64,000 nt of DNA from Allorhodopirellula heiligendammensis (GTDB lineage: Bacteria; Planctomycetota; Planctomycetia; Pirellulales; Pirellulaceae). The stretch's first letter is position 1. The number at the start of each line of letters is the position of its first letter. The notes under the pieces are model-generated. The model searched no databases, had not been told where the DNA came from, and saw only the letters and a program-made list of their open reading frames with translations. The stretch spans positions 496,001 through 560,000 of the forward strand of contig NZ_SJPU01000001.1 in the NCBI RefSeq assembly GCF_007860105.1, given 5' to 3'. Below, one piece after another: positions 30,501 to 39,534 of this stretch. A program made the translations under genes and the position numbers.

Positions 30501-33415
30501 ATTCGATTGACGCGATTCCGCTAGACGAAATCGATAGCGGTTGGCGGCGGGCGGTTTCGTCTTTCTTTCCGATGTCGTGGTTTGCGAAGCGGAAGATGAC
30601 TCGCCTATTGCAGACATACGCGTCCAATGGTGTTGCGAATCCGGCTACCGATATTGCGAAAATCCGTAGCATTCGGGAACAATTGGCAACCATTGCGGCC
30701 AGTCCGTTGGCGGGCCAAACGTCTCACTGGGATGCGACGAAGACAGACACACGTAAGGTCGCCGTGCAATTGGCCAAAGCTAGCGAACTACGCAGCGCGA
30801 TCGTCGCGGCAGGTACATTGCTGGGCAGGACGAACGAAATCTCTAAAGCGGTTCACCCACACATCAATGGGAAGAACGTCGAATCGCTGGTTTTTGTTAC
30901 CGCCGCCGAGTTCCTCAAGGCGACCCAGGCGTTCTCGGTCGGTGCGAAGGCGTTCGCGGAAGTCTCCGGAAAGATGCCGTTGACAACAGAGACTCAGGAG
31001 ATCATCGAGACCTGCATTGCCACAGCACGCCAGATCGAAACGAATCGAGGCAGCCTGCAGCGATGGACGTCTTGGTGTGAAGTGAAAAAGGCGGCTAAGA
31101 CCGCTGGACTGAATCAGTTTGTAAAAGAGTTGGAAGCTGGCGGACTCGAAGCAAAAGATTTGGCCGATCGTTTTCGCCTCGCATACGCGCGGTGGTGGAT
31201 TTGCGGAGTCATTGATCGCGACGATGTGCTTCGTTCGTTCCAACGTTTCAAACACGAGGATGCAATTGTCGATTTCCAATCGCTCGATCAACAGGCTCGC
31301 GCGGCAGCGTCATCGCGGGCCAAGCAATCCATTGCTCACAACTTACCTGTCGACGGCATCCCAAAGAAGAGTGAACTCGGTTTACTACGGCACCAAATCG
31401 GGTTGACCCGTCCCAGTAAGTCGATTCGTGAAGTGATCGGCTCGATGCCCGAGTCGTTCGGGAAGCTGGCCCCCTGTCTGCTAATGTCACCGCTTTCGAT
31501 CGCTCAGTACCTGCCCGCAGACCAAGCGTTGTTTGATGTCGTGATCTTTGACGAGGCGTCGCAGATCACGACCTGGGATGCTGTCGGTGCCATTGCTCGC
31601 GGTCGCCAAACGATCATCGTTGGCGACCCCAAACAATTGCCACCCACCAATTTCTTTGGTCGCACGGATGACGACGAAACGAATGATGGGATCGAAGATC
31701 ACGACAAAGACTTGGAAAGCATTCTCGACGAGGCGAAAGCATCTGGTCTGCCGACGTTGCAACTAAATTGGCATTATCGTAGTCGCCATGAATCGTTGAT
31801 CGCATTTTCAAACTGGAACTACTACGGCAATGAACTCGTGACGTTTCCTGCGGCGGAATCTGAAGACCGCGGTGTGTCGTTCGTCTATCTTCCCGATGCG
31901 ATCTACGACCGCGGGAAGAGTCGAACGAATCGCAAGGAGGCTGAAGCGATTGTTCGCGATGCAGTCGCACGAATGATACGCAATCTCGAGTTGCCGGAGA
32001 AAGAGCGACTGACGTTTGGCGTGATCACATTCAACAGTCAACAGCAGTCGTTGATACAGGATTTGTTCGACCAAGCACAACGTGATTCACCTGAGCTTGA
32101 TTGGTACTTTGCCGATGAACGCATCGAGCCAACCGTGGTGAAGAACCTGGAGAATGTTCAGGGCGATGAGCGAGACGTTATGTTGTTTTCGATAACGTTC
32201 GGAAGGGATATTTCAGGCAAGACCATTCCACTAACTTTCGGGGCATTGAACCGCGACGGAGGTGAGCGGCGCTTAAATGTTGCCATTACTCGAGCACGCC
32301 AAGAGCTGATCGTGTTCTCTTCGTTCAAGGCAGATGAGTTGAATGCAGAACGTTCCAAAGCTCGCGGTGTCGGTGATCTGAAAGCTTTTCTCGATTACGC
32401 GGAGAATGGTCCCGCAGCTATCGCGGCGAGGAGCGAAGGAAGCGTTGGCGGTTTCGATTCGCCATTTGAGGAAGCCGTGGCCGAAGCTCTGGAATGCAAG
32501 GGCTGGCAAGTGGTTCCGCAAGTTGGCGTGTCCGGCTTCCGCGTTGACCTGGGGATCCGACATCCGGACAAACCGGGTGCGTTCCTCGCAGGCGTTGAAT
32601 GCGATGGAGCAACCTACCACCGCAGTGCCGTTGCCCGCGACCGTGATAAGACGCGGCAAATGGTATTGGAAAATCTCGGCTGGAACATTGTGCGAGTGTG
32701 GTCGCCCGACTGGTGGTACGACGCCAAATCAGCCACCGAGCGAATTGACCAACAGCTCACGTTGTTGCTGGAAGATGCAAGAGCTATTCCGCAATCGGTT
32801 GAAGTGGATACAGACAAAGCGGGCGATCAAGAACCTGCTCTCAGCATAACTGAAGAGTCAAAATCTCCGATTGAAAATTTCATGCCGGTCTCCACTTCCG
32901 AGCCTGATTCGAAGGTCTACTACGCACGGATCACCCTTGCTGATGCGGTCGGCAATCAAGATCGTTTTTATGACTCGTCGTATGATGAGGACCTGAAACG
33001 AATGGCGATGGAGGTGCTGCGAAATGAAGCACCGATCCGTGACGACGTGCTCGCCAAACAAGTCGCCCGTGCTCACGGATTTTCTCGAACGCACGCCAAT
33101 ATTCGTTCCCGGATTCTTGAACTGCTCGGCGATGTCGTATCGACGGACGAATCGACCGGCCGATTTCTGTGGGCCAGCGAAGAACCACAGTCAGTAGTGA
33201 ACTTCCGACCTGCCAAATCAGACGACGATCGACGCAGCGTCGATGAAATCTCGATCGCAGAGTTAACGGGACTTATCCGGCAACGGCGACAACTTCTCGC
33301 CGAAGACGATCCAGCAGTTTCTCTCGCTCGAAGCATTGGGCTCGCACGCCTATCACAATCAGCCCGAGAGCGAATTGAAGAGGCGATTCGGTCAACGGAC
33401 CCAATCGAAGGCTGA
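27581..33415 (+). CDS. giant DUF4011-type SF1 helicase-nuclease (1944 aa), likely defence
   Basis: Domain order. Residues 1-350: beta-rich N-terminus and a transglutaminase-like fold (ADGLATCLDSTLLFAAAIEA with Cys, VVMVEGHCFAGAWL with His). About 380-480: DUF4011 (RWQRKLLDLSLRNRLLNFKP). From 690: SF1 helicase with Walker A GPPGTGKSQT (K703), a long helical insertion, Walker B FDEASQIT (D1324), GDPKQLPPTNFF, NWHYRSRHESLI, and GALNRDGGERRLNVAITRAR. About 1620-1740: endonuclease-like domain (FEEAVAEALECKGWQVVPQV, GVECDGATYHRSAVARDRDK, NLGWNIVRVWSPDWWYD), related to Vsr/DUF559. C-terminus: DUF3320 (MAMEVLRNEAPIRDDVLAKQ). This is the architecture of single-gene anti-phage helicases (Hhe-like, from memory). 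All catalytic motifs are intact. Confidence 0.88.
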   Translation: MTDQLNPEMLGTISIHPDIADCLNYASWQNSVPLLKSLHVQNDTGEAIQNLRLSVASSPAFIRPKQWVLDRVDAKSASLPRDRDLQLDADYLNGLNEAERGILTFTLTCGDAVVATAEKELRVLARDEWGGLNSGGELLAAFVMPNDPAIAKVLKIASEVLAKHGHDSALDGYQSRDPRRAYMLVAALWSAVASRSLTYANPPSSFELVGQKTRRPATVLADGLATCLDSTLLFAAAIEAVGLNPVVVMVEGHCFAGAWLVQKTFGQMIERDSSEIRKAIAAKELITFETTLVTGQTPARFEDAVKAAAASTSEAKENEYQATIDIGRARTAQIRPLASHQAASQSTDESQEERGPLPLPAAPAINDIELEESDDKPVTPEGRIDRWQRKLLDLSLRNRLLNFKPNKQCVPILCPDISLLEDRLAAGKKLRLISLPQHNPLGERDAETHRQRTNQDLDTEFARGALNDDEISCVLSEQELSGRLTTIYRNVKNDLAEGGSNTLFLAVGFLKWKQKPDDAKSYRAPLLLVPVKLTRKSALSPFHLTLHEDDVRFNATLIQLLKKDFDRDLSFFESDLPCDESGVDVPQILERMRREVRDIPGFEVVDESAIGTFSFAKYLMWKDLVDRIGQLKENRVVRHLIDNPEKPFESASGSIPNPQQIDAQFEPKDIYHPLPADSSQLAAVMAASEGQDFVLVGPPGTGKSQTIANMISQCLAIGKTVLFVAEKTAALDVVYRRLKEHGLGDCCLELHSNKAERRKFLGQLDSAWQNNRRASQNDWLNISERLKIRRDELNAYVVSIHRSHPNGWTAFEAMGTCVKGGDQPTPHFEWASTAQHDSDAYQNLARTVDKLSLTYGEIDLTLTLPMVKQTQWSASWEQSLLAQCGQLKTVATNFRNAMGSFAKAIGIGQRPDCSIAEMDGLNRLAKALIDCAGEDVRILFHKQFAKFPAAKSELTHAIDAYNGAVGTMNADYADSIDAIPLDEIDSGWRRAVSSFFPMSWFAKRKMTRLLQTYASNGVANPATDIAKIRSIREQLATIAASPLAGQTSHWDATKTDTRKVAVQLAKASELRSAIVAAGTLLGRTNEISKAVHPHINGKNVESLVFVTAAEFLKATQAFSVGAKAFAEVSGKMPLTTETQEIIETCIATARQIETNRGSLQRWTSWCEVKKAAKTAGLNQFVKELEAGGLEAKDLADRFRLAYARWWICGVIDRDDVLRSFQRFKHEDAIVDFQSLDQQARAAASSRAKQSIAHNLPVDGIPKKSELGLLRHQIGLTRPSKSIREVIGSMPESFGKLAPCLLMSPLSIAQYLPADQALFDVVIFDEASQITTWDAVGAIARGRQTIIVGDPKQLPPTNFFGRTDDDETNDGIEDHDKDLESILDEAKASGLPTLQLNWHYRSRHESLIAFSNWNYYGNELVTFPAAESEDRGVSFVYLPDAIYDRGKSRTNRKEAEAIVRDAVARMIRNLELPEKERLTFGVITFNSQQQSLIQDLFDQAQRDSPELDWYFADERIEPTVVKNLENVQGDERDVMLFSITFGRDISGKTIPLTFGALNRDGGERRLNVAITRARQELIVFSSFKADELNAERSKARGVGDLKAFLDYAENGPAAIAARSEGSVGGFDSPFEEAVAEALECKGWQVVPQVGVSGFRVDLGIRHPDKPGAFLAGVECDGATYHRSAVARDRDKTRQMVLENLGWNIVRVWSPDWWYDAKSATERIDQQLTLLLEDARAIPQSVEVDTDKAGDQEPALSITEESKSPIENFMPVSTSEPDSKVYYARITLADAVGNQDRFYDSSYDEDLKRMAMEVLRNEAPIRDDVLAKQVARAHGFSRTHANIRSRILELLGDVVSTDESTGRFLWASEEPQSVVNFRPAKSDDDRRSVDEISIAELTGLIRQRRQLLAEDDPAVSLARSIGLARLSQSARERIEEAIRSTDPIEG

Positions 33416-33477
33416 TCCAGTTAAGTAGGCGTAACCGTTTGCCCAGATGCGAAATGCGGGAAGATGGCGTACCGACC

Positions 33478-33849
33478 ATGAGTTTGAACAAACAACCGCA
33501 AATTGACATGTGGTGGGACAACGGTTCGCGAATCGTTGCGTTCCCTCATCGTCCTGGCGAACCGGATCGGGCGACCGGATTGTGCGACAGCGATGACGCG
33601 CACAACGACCTCTGTCCGGATGCGGCGATGCAGTTGGGTCTAACTGACTTTGAAGAATACTTCAGCGTGCTACGTGGCTGCGTGCTCTGGTCGCCGACGA
33701 AGAAGACCAGCATCATCTATCACGGCAACGCGACCACGCCCCAGCGACTCCAAAAGATGGGCGCTGAGTTCTCGCTCAACGACTGGAAATCGCGTACCGA
33801 CACCCACTACATGATGGGCGATGCGAACGATGACCTGTTCGAAGATTGA
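33478..33849 (+). CDS. unknown soluble protein, 123 aa
   Basis: Not recognised. From MSLNKQPQIDMWWDNGSRIV; acidic C-terminus (MMGDANDDLFED). Tryptophan-rich, mixed alpha/beta, no signal peptide or membrane segment. ATG 33478 was chosen over an upstream frame start at 33439. It lies 62 bases after the giant helicase and 37 before the SGNH hydrolase on the same strand, so it may belong to the same transcript. Confidence 0.6.
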   Translation: MSLNKQPQIDMWWDNGSRIVAFPHRPGEPDRATGLCDSDDAHNDLCPDAAMQLGLTDFEEYFSVLRGCVLWSPTKKTSIIYHGNATTPQRLQKMGAEFSLNDWKSRTDTHYMMGDANDDLFED

Positions 33850-33886
33850 TCGAACTCCGTATTCCGCATTCACGATCTACTAAAGC

Positions 33887-34519
33887 ATGAGCACAAGCAA
33901 GCACATCTGTCTGTTGGGTGATTCGATCTTTGACAACAAGATCTACGTTCCCGACGGCAACAGCGTCCACGAGCACTTGCTCGCGAATTTGACATCGCCC
34001 GACACAGCTTCGCTGATTGCCGTCGACGGGGCTGTTGTTGATTCAGTTTTCAGGCAAATCGAACGAATTCCTGAAGCGGCGACCGACTTGGTGATCAGCG
34101 TCGGCGGCAACGACGCTTTGTACTTGCAATCGTCGGTGATGGGAGAAATAAGTGACAGCGTGTACTCGGCGTTGGGGAGAATGAAGGCGGCGATTGCAAC
34201 GTTCGAGCGTGAGTATCAGCAGGTGATTGGCAAACTGCTTCAGTTCAAACTGCCCCTCACTGTTTGCACGATTTACGACTGTGTGCCGGGACTCGACGAT
34301 CCCTCGCTAGCCGGCCTAGCGATCATCAATGACATCATCACCCGGACGGCGTTCAAAAATAGCCTCGACCTAATCGACCTGCGTTTGCTCTGCAACGATC
34401 CGACGGATTACTCGCCAATCTCACCCATTGAACCATCGCACGAAGGTGGTGCTAAAATCGCAGCGGCGATCGTGCGAGCGGTTACCGGAAATTCAGTGTC
34501 GACCAAAGTTTTCTGTTAG
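33887..34519 (+). CDS. SGNH/GDSL-family hydrolase
   Basis: 210 residues. Block I is ICLLGDSIFDNKIYVP with nucleophile serine in GDS. Block III is VISVGGNDALYL (GxND). Block V histidine is probably in PSHEGGAK near the C-terminus, with SPIEPSHE. Cytoplasmic, no signal peptide. SGNH enzymes are esterases or lipases; in defence-type clusters they are common passengers with unknown substrate. Same strand and closely spaced between the unknown protein and the RecB-like helicase. Confidence 0.85.
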   Translation: MSTSKHICLLGDSIFDNKIYVPDGNSVHEHLLANLTSPDTASLIAVDGAVVDSVFRQIERIPEAATDLVISVGGNDALYLQSSVMGEISDSVYSALGRMKAAIATFEREYQQVIGKLLQFKLPLTVCTIYDCVPGLDDPSLAGLAIINDIITRTAFKNSLDLIDLRLLCNDPTDYSPISPIEPSHEGGAKIAAAIVRAVTGNSVSTKVFC

Positions 34520-34589
34520 GTCCCGTTGAGATGTGGACTTAATCGGGCGAAGAAGCAAACCGCCATCACGCACCAATCCCAGGGCAAGC

Positions 34590-37500
34590 ATGAAAAAGAT
34601 CAACAACGACTACATCTACTCTGCCACAGATCTTTCCAATTTTCTGGCTTGTAGGCATGCGACATCGCTCGACATGCGACGTGCTGACGGCGAGATCGAA
34701 GTTCCGTTTCGTCACAACGCTCGACTCGAACGACTTGCTGAAAAGGGACTGGCTCACGAAGCCGCCTACTTAGCGATGCTCGATCGGCAAGGTTTGAATG
34801 TCGTCGAACTTCGTGACTTTGACGATGCGAAGCAAATCGAAACGACGGCTGATTTGATGCATCAGGGTGTGGATGTCATCTTCCAGGGATCGCTGGCCAA
34901 AGACTCCTTCGCGGGACGCAGTGATTTTCTGATTCGAGTAGATGAGCCGAGCAAATTGGGTGATTGGTCGTACGAAGTCGCGGACACCAAACTTTCGCAA
35001 GATACGAAGGCGGGTACGATTCTTCAGTTGTGCCTTTACTCGGACTGCGTGGCCGCGATTCAAGAACGGCGTCCCAAGATCGCTCGAGTTGTGAAGCCCG
35101 CTGCATTGGATTCAGAACTGGAATTCGAGCAAGAGACGTTTTGTCTCGATGGTTATTGGTCGTACTTTGATCTCGTCAAACGACAACTCGCCCGAGCAAC
35201 TCTGGACGACCGGCTTCATGAACTTTACCCTGAACCGTGCAATCACTGTGACGTTTGTCGATGGTTCCCGCACTGTGACACTCGCCGCCGGAGTGATGAT
35301 CATTTGTCGTTTGTTGCTGGCATCCAAACCAGCCAAATCGCGGAAGTTTGCCGACAAGGCAACAATACACTTCGGTCGTTTGCCGAGTCGGCCGACCCGA
35401 TACCTGAACGTCCCAAGGCGGGTTCGCGCGAGTCGATCATGAAGGTGCATCGACAAGCCAACACTCAGTTGCGGGGACGCGATACCGGTGAACGGATTGT
35501 CGAATTCCTGCCGATTGACACAAGTTCCAACGACGAGGAAAGTGCAGCCAAGCCCATCGGTTTTTTGCGATTGCCCGAACCCGATCCCGGAGACGTCTAC
35601 TTGGACTTTGAAGGTGATCCTCACGCAACCGACGGCGTACTTGAGTACCTGTTTGGTTACGTTTCCCGCGAGAGAGAACATTTGACCTACCACTCCGACT
35701 GGTGCCTTCGTCGATCAGAAGAACGAACCGCGTTCTCGAAACTCATGCGGTTTTTGCTCAGTCGACGCGATGGATTTCCCGACTTCCACGTCTACCACTT
35801 CGCACCCTATGAACCAGCCGCAATGAAGCGGATGGCCATGCGTCATCAACTCTACGAGGCGGAACTCGACGAGTTGCTTCGTTCAGAAACGTTTGTTGAT
35901 CTCTATGCGGTCGTTCGGCAAAGTATGGTGTTGAGCGTGGAAAGCTATTCAATCAAGAAGCTGGAAGCATTCTACGACTTTGAACGGCAAGCGGATCTGC
36001 GGGAAGTCCGACAGGCGTTGAACGAAGTTGAACACGCGATCGAAATGAACGGCACCTCGATGTTGTCCGAAGAAGCGATGGCGCTCGTGCAGGCGTATAA
36101 CGAGGACGATTGTAATTCTACTTGGGGATTGCATCGGTGGGTCGAGTGTCAGCGCACGCTCCAGATCGCCAATGGGCTTGAGGTGCCTCGCCCTGCGAAG
36201 AAGTCGGGTGACGCCAGTGAAACCGTCAGTGATCGAAATATCGAGTTTGGAGCGGTGCGTGACGCATTGGAAACGTTAGCCGGTGATGATCGACAAACCG
36301 ATGTCGAGCAATCTCGCTGGCTGATGGCTCACTTGCTTGAATACTTCTTTCGAGAAGACAAAACCGCTTACTGGGAATTGTTCCGGCACATGGATCTCGA
36401 AGATGACGATTTGCTATACGAGAATGCTGCCATTTCAGGACTGGAGTTCATCGAACAGCGACCACCTATCGGCAGAGGCACGATTCCGAGTTCGGTTTAT
36501 CGATACCCACCACAGGAGCACACCGTCCGTACCAAAAACAATATGCAGCATCGAGATGGGCAGAAAGTTGGCGAGATCGTCGGCGTGAATCATGCCAATC
36601 GGACGGTTGAGATTAGGAAGACAAGAAAAACCGTGGACTTTCACCCCTCGTCGGTGTTTGTGCACGACATGATCGGTGCCGAGCCGATGCCAATGACACT
36701 GTTGGAACTTGGTCGTGAGATCGCCGAGGAATACTGGGATCCAAAGTTCATGCCATCGGCGCGTTATGACCTACTGGCTCGACGACCGCCAAGGTTGATT
36801 TCGCTGACGCTTCCTCTTGCGGGTGACGATGTCGACGTCGCCATCGCACTTGCCGCGGACATGGACCACAGCGTTCTTCCCATTCAGGGTCCGCCCGGTT
36901 CAGGAAAGACACATGTAGGCGGACATATGATCGTGGAACTCGCTCGTCGTGGTTTCAAGATTGGTGTCACGGCGGTCAGTCATAAAGTGATCACGAATTT
37001 GTTGGTTCGTGCCGCATCCTTCGATAACGCGGGTGAAGTCTCATTTGCCCAGAAAACAACGGCGATCAACCAGGAAGGATCTGAACACATTCAACTCCTC
37101 AATTCGAATCCGGCTGCCGTGGCTGCTGTTGCCACTGGTACCGTTGTTGGAGGAACTGCGTGGCTTTGGTCTCGTGAAGAAATGAACCAGAAACTCGATT
37201 ACTTGTTCATCGACGAAGCGGGACAAATGTCGCTAGCACAATCGCTCGCTGCCATGCGTGCCGCTAAGAATGTAATCCTTCTTGGCGACCCCCAGCAGCT
37301 GGAGCAACCCCAGCGAGCGGCTCATCCCGCAGGTTCGGATGTCGCCGTCTTGGGGCATTTGATCGGCGACGAAGCCACTATCCCGAATGACCGTGGACTG
37401 TTCTTGGCTCAAACTCGCAGGTTGCATCCCAAGGTTTGCGTGTTTACGTCGGAACAATTCTACGATGGTCGATTGACCAGTCACGCAGATTGTTTTGAAA

Positions 37501-38039
37501 ACGAGATATTGGGCGACCATGAATTCTCCGGCAGTGGATTACGATTGGTGGCTGTCGACCATGAAAACAATCAGAACCGAAGCGAAGAAGAAGTTGAGGT
37601 CGTCCAGGCGATCGTCGAGGGACTTTACGCATCATCGGCGTCGTGGAAACGAATCGACGGTGTCCAACGCCGAATCACATCCGAAGACATCTTGATAGTC
37701 GCCCCCTACAACGCACAGGTCGATGCAATTTCGGCAGCCGTCGGCGATCGCGCAAGAGTGGGGACCGTCGACAAGTTCCAGGGCCAAGAGGCTCCGATTG
37801 TGTTTTACAGTACAGCAAGTTCATCCGCGGCTGACGCACCGCGTGGGATGGAGTTCTTGTACGACCCGCACCGGCTCAATGTGGCGACCAGTCGGTCGAA
37901 GTGCATGACAATCATGGTCGCGTCACCGAAGTTGTTTCATCCTCAGTGCAAAACGCCAAGGCAAATGAAACTCGCCAACGCATTTTGCCGATTTGCGGAG
38001 TTGGCCGAAGTTGTTTCGATCACTCCGGCACGGGTTTAA
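34590..38039 (+). CDS. TM0106-type RecB-like nuclease / RNase H-like / SF1 helicase fusion (1149 aa)
   Basis: Three modules. Residues 1-250: RecB/Cas4-like nuclease (YIYSATDLSNFLACRHATSL, the KGLAHEAAYL helix, LGDWSYEVADTKLS with Asp and Lys, and the cysteine set HCDVCRWFPHC, an Fe-S-type signature). About 320-520: RNase H-like YprB module (DVYLDFEGDPHATDGVLEYL, FHVYHFAPYEPAAMKRMA, YNEDDCNSTWGLHRWV). C-terminal half: SF1 helicase with Walker A GPPGSGKTHVG, FIDEAGQMSLAQ, LGDPQQLEQPQR, and DKFQGQEAPIVFYS. ATG 34590 has a nearby AGGGCAAG ribosome site. The combination occurs in stand-alone repair or defence helicases. It lies 14 bases from a frame shared with the preceding SGNH gene's strand and direction. 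Confidence 0.88.
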   Translation: MKKINNDYIYSATDLSNFLACRHATSLDMRRADGEIEVPFRHNARLERLAEKGLAHEAAYLAMLDRQGLNVVELRDFDDAKQIETTADLMHQGVDVIFQGSLAKDSFAGRSDFLIRVDEPSKLGDWSYEVADTKLSQDTKAGTILQLCLYSDCVAAIQERRPKIARVVKPAALDSELEFEQETFCLDGYWSYFDLVKRQLARATLDDRLHELYPEPCNHCDVCRWFPHCDTRRRSDDHLSFVAGIQTSQIAEVCRQGNNTLRSFAESADPIPERPKAGSRESIMKVHRQANTQLRGRDTGERIVEFLPIDTSSNDEESAAKPIGFLRLPEPDPGDVYLDFEGDPHATDGVLEYLFGYVSREREHLTYHSDWCLRRSEERTAFSKLMRFLLSRRDGFPDFHVYHFAPYEPAAMKRMAMRHQLYEAELDELLRSETFVDLYAVVRQSMVLSVESYSIKKLEAFYDFERQADLREVRQALNEVEHAIEMNGTSMLSEEAMALVQAYNEDDCNSTWGLHRWVECQRTLQIANGLEVPRPAKKSGDASETVSDRNIEFGAVRDALETLAGDDRQTDVEQSRWLMAHLLEYFFREDKTAYWELFRHMDLEDDDLLYENAAISGLEFIEQRPPIGRGTIPSSVYRYPPQEHTVRTKNNMQHRDGQKVGEIVGVNHANRTVEIRKTRKTVDFHPSSVFVHDMIGAEPMPMTLLELGREIAEEYWDPKFMPSARYDLLARRPPRLISLTLPLAGDDVDVAIALAADMDHSVLPIQGPPGSGKTHVGGHMIVELARRGFKIGVTAVSHKVITNLLVRAASFDNAGEVSFAQKTTAINQEGSEHIQLLNSNPAAVAAVATGTVVGGTAWLWSREEMNQKLDYLFIDEAGQMSLAQSLAAMRAAKNVILLGDPQQLEQPQRAAHPAGSDVAVLGHLIGDEATIPNDRGLFLAQTRRLHPKVCVFTSEQFYDGRLTSHADCFENEILGDHEFSGSGLRLVAVDHENNQNRSEEEVEVVQAIVEGLYASSASWKRIDGVQRRITSEDILIVAPYNAQVDAISAAVGDRARVGTVDKFQGQEAPIVFYSTASSSAADAPRGMEFLYDPHRLNVATSRSKCMTIMVASPKLFHPQCKTPRQMKLANAFCRFAELAEVVSITPARV

Positions 38040-38164
38040 CAGCACGGTACGATGTTGATTCGTCAGTTCCAGAGATCCGGTCGGATGCCGGTCCGTTCAT
38101 TGAACGACTCCGACAGAGCTTGTCGGGACCGGACAAATGACTTGACCAAGGTTAGAATGGTCGC

Positions 38165-38716
38165 ATGCAACCAAGACAACTCAAGACATTTGATGATGCT
38201 TACCGATTCGTGCTTGAACAGAAAATCTGCACGGTCTTCGGGAGCAAAGGATCACCTTACCCACCATTGTGGGACAATACTGGTTTGTCCGAAGCGAAAC
38301 CCGAAGCGGGTGGATGGAGCCCGAAGGTCACTGCGGTTTGGGATTGGAAAACTCGCATCCCTCAGACCTACCCCGACGATGTGTTCTATGGCAAAGTCAT
38401 CGGGGGCGATGCAGTGCTGATGAAAATGCAGCACTTTCGTAATGAACACTATCCACAGTTCCATAGGCCGGTTGATCATCTGGGGCAACTTGAACAACAG
38501 ATCTTTGAACTCATTCGGTTAGAACAGGCGTACACAGGCGAGCTTCGCAAGCGAGCAATGAACCGCCTTTCCTGTACTAAAAGCCAATTTGAAACGGCCC
38601 TGAAAAAGCTGCAAATCAGTCTAAACATTGTCCGCTCGAACGACCCTCGCTATAAGAACGACTTCTGGTTCCCCATGAGCGAAGTTCATTTAGAGCTTGT
38701 GAAAGAGCAACCGTAG
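38165..38716 (+). CDS. AlkZ-related protein
   Basis: 183 residues. FDDAYRFVLEQKICTVFGSK at the start, PPLWDNTGL, WSPKVTAVWDWKTRIPQTYP, FYGKVIGGDAVLMKMQHF and a winged-helix-like end (MNRLSCTKSQFETALKKLQI) match what I recall of proteins annotated as AlkZ-related. They lack the glycosylase active-site QxQ motif. Function unknown; perhaps nucleic-acid binding. Follows the RecB-like helicase by 125 bases on the same strand. Confidence 0.6.
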   Translation: MQPRQLKTFDDAYRFVLEQKICTVFGSKGSPYPPLWDNTGLSEAKPEAGGWSPKVTAVWDWKTRIPQTYPDDVFYGKVIGGDAVLMKMQHFRNEHYPQFHRPVDHLGQLEQQIFELIRLEQAYTGELRKRAMNRLSCTKSQFETALKKLQISLNIVRSNDPRYKNDFWFPMSEVHLELVKEQP

Positions 38717-38759
38717 CCTTCGACAAACAGTCGTTCGCGTTCGGCGATGGGTGTTCAAC

Positions 38760-39515
38760 TCATCGCTTGGAACGCAGACGCAGTCGAACAAGGAGATCGT
38801 TGAGCGCGGGTCGGGCTGAGGGCATCTCGGGGAGGGTCGATTGCTCGTGAGCTGTTTCGAGCTCTTTTGTGAGACGTTCATACTCGGCCTCGTGGAACTT
38901 CAAATCGGCAGCGCTAAGCGTTCCCTTTTCCGGACCGGTTTGCTTTTGGGCAATGAGGTCATCGAGGTAAGTGAGCTTGGCGTTCTCGTTCAGCGTGACC
39001 AGGTTGGCCTCGACAACGCCGGTTCGCATCAGGTGGATGCCGGTCAGCAAGACGCGATACACGTAGAGCAGCGGTTTGACTCGCGGTGGTGATTCTTTAT
39101 TGAACAGTTTCCACTGGGTTGCAGCGAAACCGAGGTAGTGATGGGAATGGTGCCGGGTGATGCAATCAGTCGCAATCTGCTTAAGTTCTTGGTGTTCTGA
39201 CGTGGTGAACACGACCAGTGGCGAGAAGATCTGTTCGAGAACGTAGCCGCTGCGGCGCAGCATCATCGCGAAGAACTTTGCAGCGTCGTGGGTAACGAGA
39301 TCGATTTCGAGGCCATCGTAGATGCCCTCCTTCTCGACCGCTTGTTTTCCCCCTTTCTCATTGGAACCGTCAAGACCCACCACGGTTTCCAATGGCAATA
39401 GATGCACGCCGCGCAGATCGAAGTCGGAATCGGGTGAGGGGAAACCATACAAGTGGGCTCCGCTGATCGTGGCGAACATGAGCGGAAACGGATGCGATTC
39501 GACATGCTGCATCAT
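38760..39515 (-). CDS. predicted nucleotidyltransferase (COG3541-like), copy 2
   Basis: 251 residues from MMQHVESHPFPLMFATISGA. The polymerase-beta-type core is GAHLYGFPSPDSDFDLRGVHL: G-[AS]-x9-D-x-D with both metal-binding aspartates (DFD). A third acidic residue is likely in LEIDLVTHDAAKF. It continues with helices RVLLTGIHLMRTGVVEANLV and a coiled coil. It starts 20 bases after the stop of its upstream paralogue. Substrate unknown. Some nucleotidyltransferases AMPylate HEPN toxins, but these are larger than MNT antitoxins. Confidence 0.82.
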   Translation of the reverse strand: MMQHVESHPFPLMFATISGAHLYGFPSPDSDFDLRGVHLLPLETVVGLDGSNEKGGKQAVEKEGIYDGLEIDLVTHDAAKFFAMMLRRSGYVLEQIFSPLVVFTTSEHQELKQIATDCITRHHSHHYLGFAATQWKLFNKESPPRVKPLLYVYRVLLTGIHLMRTGVVEANLVTLNENAKLTYLDDLIAQKQTGPEKGTLSAADLKFHEAEYERLTKELETAHEQSTLPEMPSARPALNDLLVRLRLRSKR

Positions 39516-39534
39516 TCTGTCTTGGTCGCGTCGG

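Noticed and set aside
35255..35290. Cas4 as part of a CRISPR system
   Set aside because: The RecB-like nuclease with cysteine motif is fused to an RNase H-like module and SF1 helicase; no Cas1, Cas2 or array is present.
33415..38039. Type I restriction-modification or BREX/DISARM locus
   Set aside because: No methyltransferase, specificity subunit, PglZ or DUF1998 gene was found; only helicase-nuclease fusions are present.
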